Source of the DNA: Prevotellaceae bacterium
GTDB taxonomy: Bacteria > Bacteroidota > Bacteroidia > Bacteroidales > Paludibacteraceae
Reading direction: 5' to 3'
DNA length: 5,751 bases
Assembly (NCBI GenBank): GCA_031270425.1
Contig: JAISXQ010000244.1
Location: 1 to 5,751 of the forward strand
A model generated the notes under the pieces. It did no database searches and had not been told where the DNA came from. It saw only the letters and a list, made by a program, of their open reading frames with translations. Of this stretch, positions 5,694 through 5,751 are shown in pieces. Numbering within the stretch: the first letter of the stretch is position 1; every line of letters starts with the position of its first letter. A program made the position numbers and the translations under genes.

Positions 5694-5751
5694 GATTCAG
5701 TAGCTCAGCAGGTAGAGCACATCCCTTTTAAGGATGGGGTCCTGGGTTCGA
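5694..5751 (+). tRNA. tRNA-Lys(UUU), copy 2 (cut by window end)
   Basis: All 58 visible bases, from the acceptor 5' strand GATTCAG into the T loop (TTCGA), are identical to the same part of copy 1, which starts 104 bases earlier. The anticodon TTT is at 5727-5729. The 3' T-stem strand and acceptor lie outside the window. The 31-base spacer has no promoter, so the two copies are probably cut from one transcript. Confidence 0.93.

Noticed and set aside
1..5751. CRISPR array, toxin-antitoxin, defence or biosynthetic system
   Set aside because: No regularly spaced repeats and no matching proteins; all real genes are housekeeping or conserved core genes.

Overview
The window looks like ordinary core chromosome of a member of the Bacteroidota, most likely the order Bacteroidales. 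Three things point there. The three clearest promoters all follow the Bacteroidota pattern TTTG-N19-TAnnTTTG. Strong Shine-Dalgarno sites are mostly missing. The protein set (a MauE/DoxX-like membrane protein beside tpiA, a YciO-type protein, LepA) fits the same group. Genus and species cannot be read from this sequence.

Layout, left to right. (1) Bases 1-1124 hold a 5'-truncated gene for a DoxX/MauE-like inner-membrane protein with a periplasmic, thioredoxin-like tail. Triosephosphate isomerase (tpiA, 1171-1926) follows on the same strand with no visible promoter between, so the two are probably co-transcribed. (2) A short gap with an imperfect inverted repeat, resembling the end of an insertion sequence, leads into a YciO/Sua5/YrdC-family gene (1980-2585). 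(3) A tRNA operon reads tRNA-Gly(GCC), a rho-independent terminator, tRNA-Leu(CAG), tRNA-Leu(GAG). A strong Bacteroidota promoter precedes it. (4) About 600 bases without a protein gene (3034-3637) contain an AT-rich hairpin, a perfect 13-bp inverted repeat, and tRNA-Cys(GCA) on the minus strand with its own promoter and terminator. (5) lepA (elongation factor 4) runs 3638-5425. (6) After a plain gap come a third clear promoter and two tandem, identical tRNA-Lys(UUU) genes, the second cut by the window end.

The content is housekeeping: glycolysis (TpiA), tRNA supply, translation (LepA) and an RNA-modification-type fold (YciO). I found no defence, mobile or biosynthetic system. The points worth a second look are small: the relic-like repeat after tpiA, the 13-bp inverted repeat at 3119-3155, substitutions at the usual active-site positions of the YciO-like protein, G1-U72 wobbles in two tRNAs, a terminator inside a tRNA operon, and the unexplained pairing of the membrane protein with tpiA.
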